Of a DNA stretch of 38,015 bases, positions 35,808-38,015 are shown one piece after another. The notes under the pieces were generated by a model. The model worked only from the letters and a program-made list of their open reading frames with translations. It made no database searches and had not been told where the DNA came from. Origin of the DNA: Pseudomonadota bacterium (GTDB lineage Bacteria > Pseudomonadota > Gammaproteobacteria > Steroidobacterales > Steroidobacteraceae); NCBI GenBank assembly GCA_963205255.1, contig CAUJIK010000042.1, positions 1-38,015 of the forward strand. Direction: 5' to 3'. A program made the translations under genes and the position numbers. Every line of letters begins with the position of its first letter. Within the stretch, counting starts at the first letter, position 1.

Positions 35808-38015
35808 TCAGAAGCGCAAGCGCGCCCCCATGGAGAAATAGCGCCCGATCTTGTCGTAGTCGGCCGCCAGAGGAGCCTGGCTCGGCGCTGCGCTGGCCGA
35901 AGGAACCAGCGGCGGCGCCTTGTCGAAGATGTTGTTGACGTTGCCGAACAACTGCAATCGGCCGCGCGCCTCGCTCTCGAACAACGTGTACTGCACCGAG
36001 CCGTTCATGTAGAGATAGGAAGGCACCCGGTTGTCATAGATGTCGTTCGGACCATAGGTGACATCGATCTTCGCCGCATCGAGGTAGCGGGCCTGCAGAT
36101 ACAGTGCCAGCGGCCCTGTGGTGTAGCCCGCGCTGCCCGTCAGACGCCACTGCGAATTGCCGATCTGCCCGGCGCGATCCACCGTGACGATGCCGTTGTT
36201 CTCGTTCGACTGATCGACATAGGTGCCCAGCAGCCGCAGGGTCATCCGGCCCGAGGCGCTGGAGAACAGCCGATCCAGGCCGAAGGAGTAGCCCAGCTCC
36301 ATGTCCACGCCGCGCGTGTTGGTATAGGCAAGGTTCAGGCTCTGGTTGGCGACCATCGAAATGTTGCCACTGGTCGCGTCGCGCGAGATCAGCGAGCACA
36401 TTTCCGGGCGCGCATTGCCCGCGAAAGCGCCGATGCCATAGCAGGCGTTGACGATGTTCTGGCCGCCGAGCGAGCCGATCGCATCCTTCAGATCGATCTT
36501 GTAGTAATCGATCGACGTCTGCAGCCCCGGGGCGAACGCCGGCTGCCAGGTGAAGCCGATGGTGGTCGTATCGGCAGTCTCCGGCTTGAGGTCCGGATTG
36601 CCCATGGTGACGGTCACCGTTTGCGGCGTCGGATTGCCCGGACGGCCATAGTCGGTGATCGCACCCGTGATGAGCACGCCAGGCGTGTACAGCTCGACCA
36701 GGTTGGCCGCGCGGATGTCACGCGAGCGCGTGGCGCGCAGCCGCAGCCCACCCCCCGGCCCCCAGACCAGACCCGCCTTCCACGAGGTGACATCACCGCT
36801 GGTGCTGTAGTCGGCGATGCGGACCGCCGCGTTCAGGTCCAGCTCCCGCAGCATGGTGATGCCCTTGGCGAGCGGCACCACCGTCTCGGCGAACACTTCC
36901 TTCACGTTGTAGGCGCCATCAAGCGGACGACGGTTGGCGAATTGCCAGCTGCCGCTCTGGAACGCAGGAGTTGTCACCATGGAAAGCGGGTCGACACTCT
37001 GATCGACACTGTCCCGACGATAGTCGAGACCACCGGCCACCGACACGGGGCCGGCCCAGGTCGAGAACGGCTCGCCCTGGATGCTGGCGCCGGCCGACTG
37101 CTGCTTGATGGTGGCCACGGCCCAGCTCAGACCCACCACGTAGTCGACCACCGCGGGCGTCAATGACCCGGCGCCGAAGGGATTGGCCGCGACACAGCCC
37201 GGCGCCGCGCCACGACCCTGGTAGTTGGCCGCGGAAGTAATCGCGATATCGGCCGGATTGGTGGAGTTGATGCGGCAGATCGGTGTGCCATCGGGACCGA
37301 TCACGCTGTCGATGGCCGCGCGCCAGTTGGGCTCGTTGGTATTGTTCAGCGTCTTGTCGTAGTAGTCCGTGCTGCCCGCACCGACATAGGCATCCCATTT
37401 CCAGCCCTCACCGAGCTTGCCGTCCAGGCCGGCGGCGAAACGCGTCGTGGCCGAGCGCGAAGCGGACAGCGAGTAGAGACCAAACTCCGGCAGTTGGCGG
37501 CCCATGCTGAAGGTCTGCAGGGCGTTGTTCTCCATGATGGTGCGAACCGATGTCGGCAGGAAGGCATTGTCACGGCGGATCGTGAGGATGGGATCGCCGT
37601 TGGGCAGGTAGCTCGGCTGCGAGGCCACGATTGCCTTCGCTTCCGAATACGCCAGTTCGGCAAAGCCATTGAGCGTATCCGTGAACGCGAAGTGGGTACG
37701 CGCGTAGCCACCCAGACGCTCGATCGGATTGCCGAGCCGGCCATACAGCGACAACGCCGGCCCGCTGCCACCGACCATCTGGTTGTTGCTCAGATAGGTG
37801 CCGTAGTTGAATGGCAGCACCGCGCCGCCCGGCCCGAACTGGATGCCACGCAACGCACTCGTCGCCCCCGTCGTCGGCAAGGGCCCACCGTTGGCCGCGA
37901 CTATCACGCCGCCAGCCGTCACGCCCGAGGAGACAACACCGGGCAACGCAATGCGCGTGACGTTGCGGCCATCGATGGAGCCGCTTACCCAGCCGTACTG
38001 ATGTCTGCCCCAGGC
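35808..38015 (-). CDS. TonB-dependent outer-membrane receptor (C-terminal part, 5' truncated by the window)
   Basis: The reading frame is open to the right edge, giving 735 residues that end YFSMGARLRF, with the terminal Phe required for outer-membrane insertion. The visible part is mostly beta-barrel: FAFTDTLNGFAELAYSEAKA, GLDGKLGEGWKWDAYVGAG, RSRDIRAANLVELYTPG and PETADTTTIGFTWQPAF. The N-terminal signal, TonB box and plug are outside the window. The start given upstream at 37946 (TTG) would be an internal codon. Receptors of this type import siderophores, vitamin B12 or carbohydrates/aromatics through ExbBD-TonB energy. Its position next to IclR and an amine oxidase suggests a catabolic substrate. 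Confidence 0.93.
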   Translation of the reverse strand, partial: AWGRHQYGWVSGSIDGRNVTRIALPGVVSSGVTAGGVIVAANGGPLPTTGATSALRGIQFGPGGAVLPFNYGTYLSNNQMVGGSGPALSLYGRLGNPIERLGGYARTHFAFTDTLNGFAELAYSEAKAIVASQPSYLPNGDPILTIRRDNAFLPTSVRTIMENNALQTFSMGRQLPEFGLYSLSASRSATTRFAAGLDGKLGEGWKWDAYVGAGSTDYYDKTLNNTNEPNWRAAIDSVIGPDGTPICRINSTNPADIAITSAANYQGRGAAPGCVAANPFGAGSLTPAVVDYVVGLSWAVATIKQQSAGASIQGEPFSTWAGPVSVAGGLDYRRDSVDQSVDPLSMVTTPAFQSGSWQFANRRPLDGAYNVKEVFAETVVPLAKGITMLRELDLNAAVRIADYSTSGDVTSWKAGLVWGPGGGLRLRATRSRDIRAANLVELYTPGVLITGAITDYGRPGNPTPQTVTVTMGNPDLKPETADTTTIGFTWQPAFAPGLQTSIDYYKIDLKDAIGSLGGQNIVNACYGIGAFAGNARPEMCSLISRDATSGNISMVANQSLNLAYTNTRGVDMELGYSFGLDRLFSSASGRMTLRLLGTYVDQSNENNGIVTVDRAGQIGNSQWRLTGSAGYTTGPLALYLQARYLDAAKIDVTYGPNDIYDNRVPSYLYMNGSVQYTLFESEARGRLQLFGNVNNIFDKAPPLVPSASAAPSQAPLAADYDKIGRYFSMGARLRF

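Overview
The window is high-GC, gene-dense DNA from a gammaproteobacterium. The strongest evidence is the run pncC-recA-recX-alaS-csrA-tRNA-Ser, the classic gammaproteobacterial order, with a near-consensus LexA box in front of recA. A second conserved run, rluD-pgeF-clpB, agrees. The TonB-dependent receptor at the right end and the homoprotocatechuate genes would suit an environmental genus of the Steroidobacterales/Nevskiales/Xanthomonadales type, but the genus is an inference only.

Layout. (1) Positions 1-3405 look like accessory DNA beside a tRNA gene: the 3' end of an IS3-family transposase, a ribosome-hibernation-type (HPF/RaiA) protein, a choloylglycine-hydrolase-like enzyme with an apparent in-frame internal deletion, and an adenine DNA methyltransferase with no visible endonuclease. 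(2) 3406-8713 (all minus) is the housekeeping block tRNA-Ser(GCT), csrA, alaS, recX, recA, pncC, followed at 8730-10022 by an ATP/ADP-translocase-like transporter. (3) 10059-17548 is a complete lower homoprotocatechuate (3,4-dihydroxyphenylacetate) meta-cleavage module. A minus-strand operon hpaG-hpaR-gabD diverges from a plus-strand operon hpaE-hpaF-hpaH-hpaI-hpaD. The region between them carries two matched 16-bp palindromes, the probable HpaR operators. HpaD opens the ring, HpaE oxidises the semialdehyde, HpaF/HpaG isomerise and decarboxylate, HpaH hydrates, HpaI splits the product to pyruvate and succinic semialdehyde, and GabD makes succinate. The hydroxylase HpaBC and a 4-hydroxyphenylacetate transporter are not in the window. 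(4) 17639-28744 is mostly housekeeping: mutS, a shortened cupin regulator, a lipase-like hydrolase, aspS, an FmdB-type zinc-ribbon protein, clpB, a ZIP metal transporter, pgeF and rluD. (5) 28783-38015 looks like a separate catabolic locus: a TetR regulator, a cupin-MoaF-SDR operon, an APC amine/amino-acid permease with a DUF3156 protein, a PuuB-like FAD amine oxidase, an IclR regulator and a TonB-dependent receptor that runs off the right edge.

Most interesting points. A 23-bp dyad motif is 19/23 identical in front of the cupin operon/permease and in front of the FAD oxidase, and its right half recurs at the tetR promoter; this suggests a single regulon. The 5-carboxymethyl-2-hydroxymuconate isomerase starts Met-Ser, not Met-Pro, so it lacks the catalytic N-terminal proline of its family. 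Two genes (the choloylglycine hydrolase and the XRE-cupin protein) look like in-frame internal deletion derivatives. The presence of an amine-oxidase/MoaF locus and a homoprotocatechuate module within about 11 kb of each other suggests, but does not prove, aromatic amine catabolism feeding into HPA ring cleavage.
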